A DNA stretch of 64,000 nt from Diphasiastrum complanatum. Its lineage: Eukaryota > Streptophyta > Lycopodiopsida > Lycopodiales > Lycopodiaceae. The stretch lies in NCBI GenBank assembly GCA_029204225.1, contig CM055101.1, positions 35,953,648 through 36,017,647 of the forward strand, in the 5' to 3' direction. A program made the translations under genes and the position numbers. The notes below the pieces were generated by a model, which had not been told where the DNA came from, did no database searches, and was given only the letters and a program-made list of their open reading frames with translations. Shown in pieces: positions 1 to 10,976 of this stretch (its first letter is position 1; the number at the start of each line of letters is the position of its first letter).

Positions 1-330
1 TGTCCACAAAAATGAGCATTGATAGCTCCATCTTTGCTCTTGTGGCTCTTTGAAATAGTTGAAGCTCTCGAGTTTTGCTCCTCCTCTTGATCAAGCTCCT
101 CCTTGATATCAACCATATTTTTTCCAATATGATTGTTAGAGGATTCATCATTAAAGCTTACAAACATTGTGGCTCCACCATTGCTCCTTGTGTTTGCAAA
201 ATGTACATCCAAATGGATCAACTTAAGAGGGTGAGTAGGTTTAGTGATAGAGTTATAGAAAGGCAACCTATGTTCTGTATCCAAAGCACAACAATAGGAA
301 CAGCACTTCAAAAAATGCAAAATTTTGTTC
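1..330 (-). pseudogene. Copia-type GAG-pre-integrase/integrase fragment
   Basis: Reading the minus strand from about 330 down to the window edge gives an open frame resembling the start of a Ty1/copia integrase. It has a Cys-x2-Cys-like segment (CCSYCCALDTEHRLPFYNS), then PTHPLKLIHLDVHFA, then a GGATMFVSFNDESSN-like stretch. In copia polyproteins this order is zinc-finger end, 'PL.L.HSD', then '.GG..YF..F.DD.S'. Here the usual HSD is HLD and FIDD is FNDE, so the catalytic context is degraded. The frame then runs into an acidic stretch (DIKEELDQEEEQ) and continues off the window. No start or LTR is visible. This is motif recognition without alignment; I see it as an old copia fragment. Confidence 0.42.
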
Positions 331-739
331 TCCAATCATTGATAATCTTGGAAAAAGCTCAACACCTGTCCAAGATATTGACATGACAAATTTCAGTGGG
401 ATCAATCCAAATTCCAACTACTTCCAAGATCAAAATTTTATATCCATTTGCAGTATCCTGGGTCTACTTACAAACTACCTTCAAAAGTACATTGGTGTGC
501 AACCATGGGCACTAGAATAGTCACAGAAAGAGCATGTACAATGACCCTGATCTTGACAGCTTTCTTTTGATAAACTGTGACATGACCTAGAACTAAAGAG
601 CAACATTAGTCATAGTGATACTTTGAAACATGGACAGGAGAAAGGACAATTCTCATCCATATCACAACTCATCACTAACTGACACATTCATCATATGTAC
701 AGAGTATTTTGGAACTTGTCCATCAGTTTCAGCCATCAA

Positions 740-3700
740 TTATGCACCCAAAGGGTCTGCAACCAACACATCAAAATCACTAACTGTCCACTCGGCAGTT
801 TCATCTTGGTTGCTGATATAAATTTCTGTGCCAACGTCGATGGATGGCCATACTCTTTCGGCTGCTGGAGTTCCGGGATCCTGTCCAAAACCATAAACAA
901 AACAATTTGAAGTTGTAATGACAATCACTTAAATTCCCCATTAACAAATTGATGCCATAATTGCAAACAATAAAATTCTTCAGATATTGAGCTCTGTTAT
1001 ATTAAAACATGGACTTTAGGTACCAAAGAAAGCCTCCTTACTCATCACTTTCAAGATAGCTGCTATACATTTAAGATGCCAAATGCTTCAAAAATAATAA
1101 CTGAAATGTTCAACTGATTACTCTTTTTATGTAAAATCCAAAATATCAAATTATGCTAGTTTTGGATGTGGCTTATTGGACCATAGGTGCACTGGTTATA
1201 TGCATGCTAGCAAGGAAAAAGATGTTGAGAAACTGCATTGGCATACAAGCCAAGTAACCTCCAACTGAAGTTCTGGACTCAAAAAAAGTTTTCTAAGTCT
1301 TCAGAGGTATAGCAGAATGTTTGGGCAAATGATTTAAGACCTGTATTATGAAGATCTAATGGTAAGAGGAAAAATCTACACAATCAGTGTAATTAAACTG
1401 TGATAATAGAAAAGAGAGCAACATACCACAATTTTGTCAGAAAATTTAGATTGTCCAGGCTTGGGCATTAAGATTAAGTCTTATATGAGTAGATAAGCCA
1501 AGTAACATCTAAAAACGAAGTCCTGGATTCTGAAAAATGACTTCTAAGTCTTCACAGGTCCGGCAGAATGTTTTGGCAAATGATTTTAAGGCCTATATTA
1601 TGTAGACAGCAACATGTGAACACACTCCACAAAGTTTTGTCAGAAAATAAAAGAAGTGAGCAAATAAAAGAAAGTTGTGTTTTAAGCGGAACAAGCAGCT
1701 ATCCTGAAGGAGAAATCAAGCTGTAGATTCACCTAAGGGTCTTTGGTTTATTTCTATAGTCATTTGCATTTAGATATTACACGAAGATCCTGGAAGCAGT
1801 GAACTTCTGACAAAAAAGGTTGAAAGCTTTACTCTTACAATAAGTAGAGCATTAGAAACCCATCATCTCACGGTTGAGCCACCAACCTGATAGAAATAGA
1901 GCCGATTTGATAGAGCTCCCACATCCAGCTCCCATGTTCTAGGGTCTCCAATCCAACCTTCACCCTTTTGAGCAGGGTATCCATGAACTGCCCATTCAGG
2001 GTGGGGGAGTAGCTGCATTAGTTCTTGAGGCTGAGGATTGCTGTAAGGATCACAAATGTTCGCAGGATACTCTCGATGAACAGCATTTGTGGGAGAGCAG
2101 TATAAATGATATGCAGTATATGGGAAATTTAGGGTATTATTTCGGTAGATAATAGACCCTGTTGTGCTGACATGATAAGGTGGGCACAGTTCCAATCTTG
2201 ATGGTGTACACCAGTTATCAGTAGCTGGATTGATTATCATTTCACTGTACCGTGTGACATCAGTTTTCACATCACCATCACAAGGCTGGCCGTTGTTTTT
2301 CCAACAGCCACCAATGTCTAGCAGATAGAATTGACTCTGTGGACCACCTCCTCGAATCACATTCAAAGTAAGAATAACTCTGAAATCTGGAGACTTTGGA
2401 ATCTGTCCAATCATTAAAATTCATACATGATCATTCAGTTATCAAGCTTGTACAGAAGTCGTACGTTTTCCAATGTTCTCGCATTTAGCTAAAGGTCGCA
2501 TCTTTGTAGCTTGTTAGGAGTAACAGACTGCTTCGAAGTTGAAATGGCATACCAGCGAATAGGACAAGAAAATCAGCATGGCAAGGGAATGACTCTGTCA
2601 AGACTGTATTTTGTGTTTTGCAAATACAAGTGGCTTGAGTTATAAGTTGCAAGTTTATTGCAATTTGATATGCTGTTTCAGACTTCAAGCACGGCTTACA
2701 TGACAATAGTACCTACAAACTGTCTTAACTAGCTGTTAAGAATAGCACATTATCTTTTGTGGAGCCAAAACTATAAATCAGGGAAACAAAGAGTAACAAT
2801 AGCAGATATAAAAGAGAGTGTCTCCATCAATATATTCATACATTCATATGGAGTATGGTTGTTTGATTTGAACATGTCATATCAGAACCAAATCTTAGCT
2901 TACCATTGCCATCATTCCCCGACCATCCCAAGGGTAACCACCTGACACGCCTGATGTTGCATCAGCTCGTAGGTATAGCATAAGCCATGGATACGTCTGG
3001 GACACTTTCAACGTGTGTGAAAAAATCCAGCTTCCTGTGGTTGAGTTCTTTTGCCATTCAACTGAGAAAAAGGATCTATTTTGGTAACTGATGTTCAAAA
3101 TGGGATTGATATCATAAGTCCCAGCAAAGCCTCCTCTCAGAACTTGTGGTTGTGTGAATGTACAGTTTCCATCTGGAGTGGGCTCACAACGCCATTGTGG
3201 CGAGGACCAGCTGTGCAGGACAGCAGGCTGGTTCATGCAGCCACTTCCAAAGCAGGGAAAAGAAGCCAGATTTGCCAAAGTTGTCAGTGGCTTGGGTTTC
3301 TGAATGGAGCTCGAGGTTGCAGGGCACAGTCCCGATTTGACATCAAAATTTCCATTCTTCAGCATGATCATCCAGTATTGCCATGATTCTTCTGTAGAAT
3401 TTGGCCTGATATTCGTCACATTACAAAGGGAGCCTAAGTACCTCTCTTTCTCAGCTGCATATAACGTTGAATCATTGAAATTGATGAATGGACCAGTTGG
3501 AAATGGATCACCCGTCCGCAATTGATTGTCTTGCTCTGTAACGAGATAATTGACAGTGCAATTGGTGTTTCCTGCTCATGAAATTGAAAGCAGAGGATGA
3601 AAAGCCATAGACAGTTGGTGTTGACAGAAGGATGTCATGTTTCCAAGATAGCCTTGTAAGCATATAAAACGAAAACGCAAAAAGGTGACAAATTGCAATA

Positions 3701-3996
3701 CTTAATGTGCAGATTCCAATTGAGGAATAGAGCATACCAGTGTCGTAGCACAGCAGATCTGCACAATCTGCCCAACGCGGACTGGGCTGTCCCGGTAGAA
3801 CCTGCGGCGCACCATTGCAGAAGTTCCATCCCTCCATCCCAACCCTGGCTGAGTTGCTTCTCATGCCAGGATCGCCCAAAATACTGTTTAACCCACCAAC
3901 GGGCCGCCAAAGACCTGTCTGCGCATGCGAAGCCACTGCCAACGCCAGCAACCATAATAGAAGTAGCAATCCAATCCACAACGCCATCGCCATCAT
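740..3996 (-). CDS. Secreted DUF7705-type plant protein, four exons
   Basis: Four minus-strand exons join in frame: 3738-3996, 2904-3535, 1887-2402 and 740-880 (1548 nt, 515 residues). Donors read GTATGC, GTAAGC and GTTGGT; acceptors read TTACAG, TTGGACAG and TTGGACAG. All phases agree, which is strong support. The N-terminus is a signal peptide (hydrophobic LWIGLLLLLWLLALAVA, likely cleavage after SHA), so the protein should be secreted or cell-wall located. Later landmarks are a Cys-rich first exon (CNGAPQVLPG, CADLLCY), YWMIMLKNGNFDVKSGLC, FPCFGSGCMNQP, LTLNVIRGGGPQSQFYLLD, GGCWKNNGQPCDGD and a C-terminal VWPSIDVGTEIYIS. These match my memory of the plant-specific DUF7705 family, of about this length and unknown biochemical role. 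Many potential N-glycosylation sites (NVT, NST, NCT, NIS, NRS) fit secretion. The ATG at 3994-3996 is chosen because it begins the signal peptide; ATG at 3991 is equally possible. No internal stop, so likely functional. Confidence 0.87.
1247..1650. repeat. Diverged tandem duplication inside an intron
   Basis: Inside the last intron (881-1886) of the DUF7705 gene, the stretch from 1247 (AAGCCAAGTAACCTCC, GAAGTTCTGGACTC, AAGTCTTCAGAGG, GGCAAATGATTT) recurs from 1495 with the same word order, a spacing of 248 bases. A following TTTTGTCAGAAAAT word near 1434 also recurs near 1635. The copies differ by many substitutions, so the duplication is old. No coding content. Confidence 0.7.
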
Positions 3997-4062
3997 GAAT
4001 TTCTGTCAAGCTATCCCTTCCCCTTCAAAAGTCTCAAATATCTCACTCAAAAGACAGGGACA

Positions 4063-4245
4063 TTGCGGGTTTCTGTAGATCAAAGTACTTCCTACCGCAA
4101 GAAAATTTTGCCGAGGATTATGAAAGTTATTTTTAAATGTGATGCTGCAGCTACTGTTTGCAAGATTTTTGAAACAAATCCAGAAGCAGTACAAGCTGCA
4201 ACAAGCCCAGAACTAGCTGCATGGCTAAAGAAGCAGAAAGTATAA
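4063..4245 (+). other. Short coding-like ORF, unrecognised
   Basis: A 60-codon plus-strand ORF lies just upstream of, and divergent from, the DUF7705 gene. Its second half looks protein-like in composition (CKIFETNPEAVQAATSP then ELAAWLKKQKV, ending in TAA). I do not recognise the family. It could be the last exon of another gene whose earlier exons are missing, a processed fragment, or chance. The overlapping minus-strand frame 4006-4194 looks less protein-like. There is no splice acceptor I can fix with confidence. Confidence 0.2.
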
Positions 4246-4404
4246 TTTCTAATGGATTGAAAATTGATTAGGAAAATGGGCAGCAAGCCCAGTTGCAGAC
4301 GGCTTCAATGTTCAGGTCAAAATCACCGAGTTGCACACAAAGAGGAAGGAATGATCAATGATGACAGATGCAAGCTGACAAAGAGGAAGTAATGCTCAAT
4401 GTGA

Positions 4405-4795
4405 CATGATGAGCTCATAGATTGTTGTGGGCTCTATTAAACAAAAGCTAAACTACCTTTGAGCCCATTCGATCCTGTTCTTGAACTCGAATCAAGAAAA
4501 TTCTGATTGCATCTCCATCTCGCTCTCTCTCTAGCACAGCAATAATACATTCCAGATGTCTGTCAGAATTGCAGGTAGTTGTAACTATTTATTAAAATGA
4601 CATGCTGCATGATGAGCTTATATATTGTTGTGGGCTCTATTAAACAAAAGCTAAGCTACCTTTGAGCCCATTCGATCCTGTTCTTGAACTCGAATCAAGA
4701 AATTTCTGATTGCATCTCCCATCTCACTCTTTCTAGCAAAGCAATAAGACATTCCAGATGTTTGTCAAAATTGCAGGTAGTTGTGATTCTTTGTT
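4405..4795. repeat. Tandem duplication, 203-bp period
   Basis: Sequence 4405-4590 (CATGATGAGCTCATAGATTG ... GAATTGCAGGTAGTTGT) recurs at 4608-4795 with about 90% identity by eye. Both copies contain GTGGGCTCTATTAAACAAA, CGATCCTGTTCTTGAACTCG and CATTCCAGATGT. No ORF of note. It lies upstream of the DUF7705 gene and might be part of its 5' flank. Confidence 0.88.
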
Positions 4796-5970
4796 GGAAT
4801 ACCGTGTTGGAAAATGTCTACTTGCATGTATACTTGTTGCATTGCATGCAAGAGGTGCATGGGAGGGGGGTGTGGGGGGTGCCGTGCACGCTTTGCAAGG
4901 ACACCTAACCTACCATTGCCATTGCAATGTGCATGATTGACTTGTTGATGTTAGGATGAGCTCATCCTCTAAATTCTGCACATTGAGTGCACATTGAGTC
5001 CTTGACTCAATTGGGGGTGGGTTGCTCCACGTATCTTAGAATCAATCTCATAGGTTTCTACACTTTGACTCATTTGGGGGTTCCTTCTATGGGGTTCCTT
5101 TTGTGTGCTTCTTTTGCTTGGTTTTAGCACCCTCTCCACTCCTCCTTGCACCATGTCATGGACTGCATCTATGGCTGAAAACTAAGGAAATATTTTTACT
5201 AAGGCTTTGAGATGATGCTGATTGCACAGATGCACTCTTTGACATGGTGTGAGGAGTGCATAAGGTGCTCAGATTAAGAAAAGTCGTATATGTTTTTACT
5301 TAGTTTGTGCCACCACTGTCGTTTATGTTTCAGCTTAGTTTGCACCACCCTTGTAGTGACAATGGTGGGCTCCGATGGGCTCCCACAAATCTAAGGCTTT
5401 GAAAACCTACCCTTATTTTGGAAAGACGATGGTATCAACCATGTGCTTCATGACTAAAAAGTCAATCATGGTGTAGAATACAACAACTTGAGACACTATC
5501 CCCTAAGCATAGCTCATAGTATTATTTGTTATTAAAACTAAAAATCATACCCTTTCTTGTGTGCTCATAAGAGTTTGAGAAAATGGGTGCCCATGAAATT
5601 TTGGGCGCGAGCAAAATTCAAGGTGTGACCAAATTTTTTTTTGTTCATGGTCAAATGTTTATGGGCACAAGTGGAACATCAATTTTGATGCAAGATATGA
5701 TGCTCCTTCCAAAAACCTCTCCAAAAAAGCTAATGTCTCAAGTAAGCAATATCCAAGCAACAACCACCTAATATTTTAAAATTGTTCCAAATCACTATGG
5801 AAAAAGTACAAAATGGACCAAGAGTGGATCCTAATCTGATCCTCAAGAGGGATTGGATGTTAGATTTACTTGATCTATCAATCTACATAAGATTAAGATC
5901 AATCTAGATCAATTCTAGACATAAAAACCTAACAAGAACAATCATTAATGAAGGTAAATGTACTTGCTGG
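4796..5970. other. No feature recognised
   Basis: Short ORFs only (60-75 codons), with no domain I recognise. A G-rich run at 4862-4880 is the only composition anomaly. No terminal repeats or clear retroelement coding seen. Confidence 0.5.
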
Positions 5971-6561
5971 TTTCACACGTGTGAAACCCTGTCAGAGTAC
6001 GGACTCCAACCTGAAAACAAAGTACACTATGATAGAACCTCAAAACAATCAAAACAAATGTAGACAAATAGAGAGAATTACACAAAATTGCTTCCAAAAT
6101 CAAGATTGATGTTTCATGTTGATTGTGGCCAAATATGCCTCTATATATACACTTTTTGGAGCTCAAGGTACTGATTATGCATCAGATCTCACATGTGTGA
6201 GGATGCTTTGTCATCATCATGCAAATTTGACACTTGGATCAAACTTTCTATTTTGAGCATTTTTTATCCAATTTCCTATTATATGGAGATCTTCATGAAA
6301 ATCTTCTAGAAGCAAAAACTCGCCTACTTCAGCTTTTTCCACATGTGTGAGCTGTCCTCTACAGATGGGATATGACACCTATCCAATGTATTTGGCTCAC
6401 GTAATCAATAGATTGATGCCATGTGTCATATATTTAGAAAACTAGTTTTTGGCCTTTTTAGCCACTCGAACTTGTATTAAATCATATGTACAACATATAT
6501 GATTATGGTACATGACAAGTACACTAATTTCACACGTGGGAACAGGCTCCACACATGTGTG
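5971..6561. repeat. Cluster of CACRYGTG-type palindromic words
   Basis: This stretch holds a perfect 16-bp palindrome TTTCACACGTGTGAAA at 5971-5986 (core CACGTG, the plant G-box) and related words: TCACATGTGTGAGG near 6190, CCACATGTGTGAGC at 6339, TTTCACACGTGGG at 6528 and the palindrome ACACATGTGT at 6551-6560. The same words recur near 8760, 26947, 27150, 27344 and 48484, which suggests a dispersed repeat family or shared LTR/promoter fragments. Direct observation for the words; a regulatory role is inference. Confidence 0.45.
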
Positions 6562-7772
6562 ATTATCCTATATACAAGATTTTGGCTTTGTCCAAGCATG
6601 ATTTTTGCATTTTCACAATCACTTGATTCAAAATAAAAAAACACCTAAATCTAAAAAATGGAAACGCAATAAATGGTTTCAAATTTTTTCATTGGAATTT
6701 ACAACAAGAAGGGGAAGCGTGTATCAAACCACCAATGTATTGACATTGGTTGACTCTCAAATATCTAAGGGTGGAGAGATACAATACCATCTCGGAGACA
6801 TGGTAGTATCATCCACCCTCACTCTTACATGGTTAATTAGACATTATTGACTTGTTAATCATGATGCAGAATACACTCATCCCAACATATAAGATATGTC
6901 AACATAGGGTTGTCCTTGCAAAGCATGCACTACACCTCAACCTGTGGAGGTTTGGGCTCTACCCAATTCTCCAATGCCACGTGGTGATGCTGCCTAGAGC
7001 TGCTCGGGTCTTCTAGGCCTCCTCTCTATATTTAAGAGTGCATTGGACTTTGTGGAAGAAGCCATGTTTATGCACCCTTCAATTGATGGGAACATGACTA
7101 CTATAGCTTTCAATCATCTCCCAAGCATGTTGCGCCCTTGAATTGATGGGGAACTATTGCAATTGTAGTCGTTTTTTGATATCTTCTTTTGTGATTTACA
7201 TTTCATAGAAATTTGTTTTAACACCCACTTCAACAATCAATACATGGATCATTTGTCATTGATATCTCATGAAAGTACAAAAATAATAAGCATGTCAATC
7301 CGCAAGATACTTAGTGATCAAAAAAATTGTTCATGTATTAAACAAGCTTGACATTTGCAATTGCAATGCATGCCAAAAGTTCATTTCTTTGAAAAAAAGG
7401 CTAGAAATCCAACAAAGTGTCACATGAAAGGGAGACATAAAACCTAGTCTTTTGTCAAAAGGTATATTTGAAAAGCCATATCTTAGCTATGGGTAGAAAC
7501 TTGACATTTTCAATACTTAATATAAGATTATGGACAGAGAGGCCTAAATCTTCTTACATTTTTCAAAAGCTAGCCAAGAAACTTGGAGAGCATGTGAGAG
7601 CTAAAAAATAGACAAGAACATTGTGCAATAAAGCCTAAGGCCTTGCCATAACACCCAAGGCCCTACCATAGTTGTAAGATTTTTAATATTTGCAAACATT
7701 TGAAGTGAGAATATTCATGGATAAGATTGGATGAAAAATGGTGATTTTGCAAGGCATGCTTGTCATAGAAAT
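6562..7772. other. No gene recognised
   Basis: Contains an unrecognised 81-codon plus ORF at 6605-6850 and no domain, LTR or RNA gene that I can identify. The motif CCTTGAATTGATGGGAACATG near 7075 recurs in weaker form near 7135. Otherwise ordinary AT-rich intergenic sequence. Confidence 0.5.
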
Positions 7773-8345
7773 GTTGTGTAGTCGTTGACATTTTCTTTCC
7801 TCATCGGGAGGTTTGTATCGTCATTATATCACAAATTAATGGTGAGTATTTTGCTATTCAAAATACTTGAGAATTTGGGATGTCAACAATGACATTCAGA
7901 CACATGAAAATTTTAATATTGACTTGCACCACAGTATTAGTATGAGGATTCACATAAGTAAGTTTTATTTCCACAATTGAATGTTCACAATTTCACAATC
8001 AATAAGTAGACATGATATTCACGGTTTTATATATTTTATGATTGCATGCATGACTTCACAACAACAGTCACAGTTTTCAAGATTGAAAATGTTGTGTAGT
8101 CGTTGACATTTTCTTTCCTCATCAGGAGGTTTGTATCTTCATTATATCACAATTTAATGGTGAGTATTTTGCTATTCAAAATACTTGAGAATTTGGGATG
8201 TCAGCAATGACATTCATAATATAAGGACACATAAAAATTTTAATATTGACTCGCACCACAATATTAGTATGAGGATTCACATACGTAAGTTTTATTTCCA
8301 CAATTGAATGTTCACAATTTCACAATCAATAAGTAGACATGATAT
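7773..8345. repeat. Tandem duplication, 318-bp period, TTCACAAT-rich
   Basis: 7773-8016 is repeated at 8091-8345 with about 93% identity by eye. Both copies start with GTTGTGTAGTCGTTGACATT and end with CACAATCAATAAGTAGACAT. The unit is non-coding and rich in TTCACAAT and CACAATC words, the reverse complement of the ATTGTGAA words that dominate 39960-40090 and 61925-62660. Confidence 0.92.
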
Positions 8346-9310
8346 ATGATTGCATTCATGACTTCATGACAATAGTCACGGTTTCAAGATTGCAAATTCA
8401 AAAGCTCAATATTTCATCCAAGTAAACATGATTTTCACAATCATATTTGTGATGTCATAATCACTATTCACAAAAGTAGTCATGAATACCACAATCTGAG
8501 ATTCAATATTCAAATGTCTATGAAAGTCATCACTTTCGTACTTTCAATCTCATGATTTGAACAAGAGAAGGAGGCACATCTACTCAAGGAGGAGATGAAA
8601 AGGCTTTATTCTCAAGAGGCAGGCTCAAAGGTAAAGGCAAAGGTAAGGGATGCAAAGATGGCATGAAAATTGTCAACTAATTCTCTGCTTTTCTAGTTAG
8701 TTTGGCAATCTGAGCCTAAATGGGGCCAAATTAGCAAATAAACTCTAGATGGTTGGTTTACACATGTGAAAGTAGAGTACATGACCATTTTAAAGTTGGT
8801 TCCAATTTCACTTAGTCACTTAGTCATGTAAAAGTTCATTTCAACATGACCAACGTGGCCGAAGTGTTCGACTTTTGTCGGATGATGTCCGATATGTCGG
8901 AGCCACCTATTGAGCGATTCTTGAGTATTACTGCAGACTGTGTAGAAACACGAAGAGAATTGGATAATAGAGTGGATGAAGATTAGAGATCGATTATGTA
9001 GAATAATCTAACACTTATGAGTAGAATACTTGTTGTATGCTAGATCTATCTCTGTAGGAGAGTGGTAATAAATGATTTGTTGCTGTTGTAAGACCTATTA
9101 ATAGAGAAATAAATCATATCTCTTCATGTTTGAATATCTTTTGATTCTATCAAGTTATTTAATGTAGATCTTGATCAAACTAGAAATTCTATGTGTAGAC
9201 TTGTCTACAAAGATGACATTTGTTTTTGTGCATCTTCTATTGTGCCTAGATCTATATTTAGGATCATATTGTATATTAAATTTTCACATAGTATTAGAGC
9301 AAGGAGGAAG
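8346..9310 (+). other. Unassigned, with possible degraded copia LTR end
   Basis: Up to about 8950 I see nothing. From about 8960 the sequence reads like the 3' half of a copia LTR, and it ends TTTTCACA at about 9290, followed by TAGTATTAGAGCAAGG. The last string resembles the copia primer-binding site TGGTATCAGAGC (initiator tRNA-Met) with two changes. No gag follows before the (GA)n tract. Evidence is weak: no second LTR and no target-site duplication. Confidence 0.22.
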
Positions 9311-9389
9311 CTAAAAATAAAAAATTTGCCAAAAATAGTAGCATTGTTGGTTATCCATCAATCTAGCATGATTTAATGTGTTTGTCTAC

Positions 9390-9391
<2 letters not shown>

Positions 9392-9480
<89 letters not shown>
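9392..9480. repeat. (GA)n microsatellite, 89 bp
   Basis: Uninterrupted GA dinucleotides over 89 bases, the longest such tract in the window. It is flanked by TTTGTCTACAT and TTGTCCCTTATG with no coding context. Confidence 0.98.
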
Positions 9481-9482
<2 letters not shown>

Positions 9483-10061
9483 GTCCCTTATGTTAGCCCA
9501 AAATAGCATGTGTTTTGTAAGCCCACAAGTAATTTGGATTAAGAAACCTTATGCTTAGACCTCTTACTATTTAAGTTTAACTATTACAAACAATCATTTG
9601 CAATAGTTCAACTTAGAAAGTCTAAGTTTAAGATTTAATTCCTAAGTTAAGTTAATTCCTAAGTTCAAGTTAAGTTTAGTTCTAAGTTAGTGTAAGTGCA
9701 CAAGTTAATTAGCTTTAAGTTTGGACTTAGTCCCATAAGCATGTTTAAGCTTAGGCCCATCACGCTTTCCATGATTTGGGCCTCCAACAACATTTGTAAA
9801 TGCTATTAAGTTAATACAAACAATATTTGTGTAATCTTGTTTGCTTACTTGTGTTCACCATTGGTGATAGAATACCTTGTGGTAGGTGCTTGAGCCCCAC
9901 AAGGTGATAGAATACCTTGTGATAGGTGCTTGCTCCACTAGGCTTTTTTTTTAACATGTTTATGAGATTATTCTCTCTCTCTCACCTTGTCATCTATTCC
10001 CTTAGTGGAGTCAATTAGTGCTGATTATTTCTTAAGTAGTATCGGCTGCATTTTTGGTCTT
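9481..10061. other. Non-coding; CTAAGTT-rich stretch and 40-bp direct repeat
   Basis: 9560-9760 is rich in AAGTT/CTAAGTT words (for example TTCCTAAGTTAAGTTAATTC). At 9863 and 9903 the words GGTGATAGAATACCTTGTG and RTAGGTGCTTG occur twice with a 40-bp period. No gene recognised. Confidence 0.55.
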
Positions 10062-10260
10062 CATTGCCTTGGTCTGTATTGTCCTTGTCTTGGCATATTT
10101 GGATATGTTCATAAGATGATCTGATCAAAGCTTTGCCGCAACAAATCAGAGTGAACTAATGCCGCATGTTTAGATTGGTTGTGGCAAAGGTTCAATAAGA
10201 TCATCTTCTGAACTTATTTAAAAAAAAACCATGGTATAGTCAAGGCAAACCAAGGTTATG
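10062..10260. repeat. Fold-back (inverted) repeat, copy 1
   Basis: The left arm from 10062 (CATTGCCTTGGTCTG ... GTTCATAAGATGATCT ... CTTTGCCGCAACAAATC) is mirrored by the reverse complement of the right arm ending at 10260 (CATAACCTTGGTTTG ... GTTCAGAAGATGATCT ... CTTTGCCACAACCAATC). Each arm is about 85-90 bp, with a short loop near 10150-10175. The structure resembles a MITE-like or hairpin-RNA-forming element. It sits inside a larger direct repeat shared with copy 2, 522 bp away. Confidence 0.75.
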
Positions 10261-10376
10261 AAAAAAAAAGGTTTGATCATGAGGATGAGCTTTATCTCAC
10301 TTAGAACCTGAAATAAGAACCTCAAATACAAACATGTTGGAACAACAATCGAACTTGAAGATGATTGAGGAGACAC

Positions 10377-10490
10377 TGTAATTGCAACTAGATATGATTT
10401 TTTGATAACAAGCTTAATTGTCTTCTGCCGGAAATGCATTATCTCCAATGGGAAGATCTTCTCGCACTTCGACTCCACTGACCACTGCAA
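10377..10490 (-). pseudogene. Second copy of the Ulp1-like gene's last exon (fragment)
   Basis: Minus-strand translation reads LEIMHFRQKTIKLV then IKKSYLVAITVSP. It parallels the last exon of the Ulp1-like gene at 10977-11156 (QGIWHFRHEASRIL then VKNFYSVDIFDASP), with similar spacing of HFR, an alternating hydrophobic stretch and a final SP. It lies between the two fold-back repeats. I infer a paralogous remnant, so this locus held or received two related copies. No catalytic residues fall in this part. Confidence 0.35.
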
Positions 10491-10583
10491 TCAGATATTG
10501 ATTCGACATGCGCCCTTGTTGAAGGGCCTCCTAGTGAAGTCATCCTCGTGTGCTGAACCAATATCGGTTGTATTTTTTGTTTT

Positions 10584-10781
10584 CATTGCCTTGGTCTGTA
10601 TTGTCCTTGTCTTGGCATATTTGGATATGTTCAGAAGATGATTTGATCGAAGTTTTGCTGCAACAAATATGAGTGAACTAATGCCGCATGTTTGGATTGG
10701 TTGTGGCAAAGGTTCAATCAGATCATCTTTTGAACTTATCCAAAAAAAACCATGGTAAAGGCAAGGCGGACCAAGGCTATG
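10584..10781. repeat. Fold-back (inverted) repeat, copy 2
   Basis: Same fold-back as at 10062-10260, within a direct repeat of about 330 bp (10040-10370 against 10562-10890; offset 522). The arms again start CATTGCCTTGGTCTG and its complement. The stem carries compensating and non-compensating differences. The flank immediately before it (10548-10565) contains a copy of the 17-bp motif that is frequent from 10.5 to 12.8 kb. Confidence 0.75.
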
Positions 10782-10976
10782 AAAAACAAAGGTTTGATTA
10801 TGAGGACGAGCTTTATCACACTTAGAACTTGAAATAAGAACCTCAAATACAAACATGTAGGAACAACAATCGAAATCAAAGATGATTGAATATAATAAAA
10901 TCTCTTTATATATGTATAAAATAATTCTATACATGTGAAATACACAACGGCTCATCCCCACATGAAGAGAAGCCAT

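Noticed and set aside
3081-4078. Several plus-strand ORFs of 60-101 codons
   Set aside because: They are antisense shadows of the GC-richer DUF7705 exons.
9290-9310. Full copia element beginning at 9.3 kb
   Set aside because: Only a two-mismatch primer-binding-site-like string is present; no gag, pol or second LTR follows.
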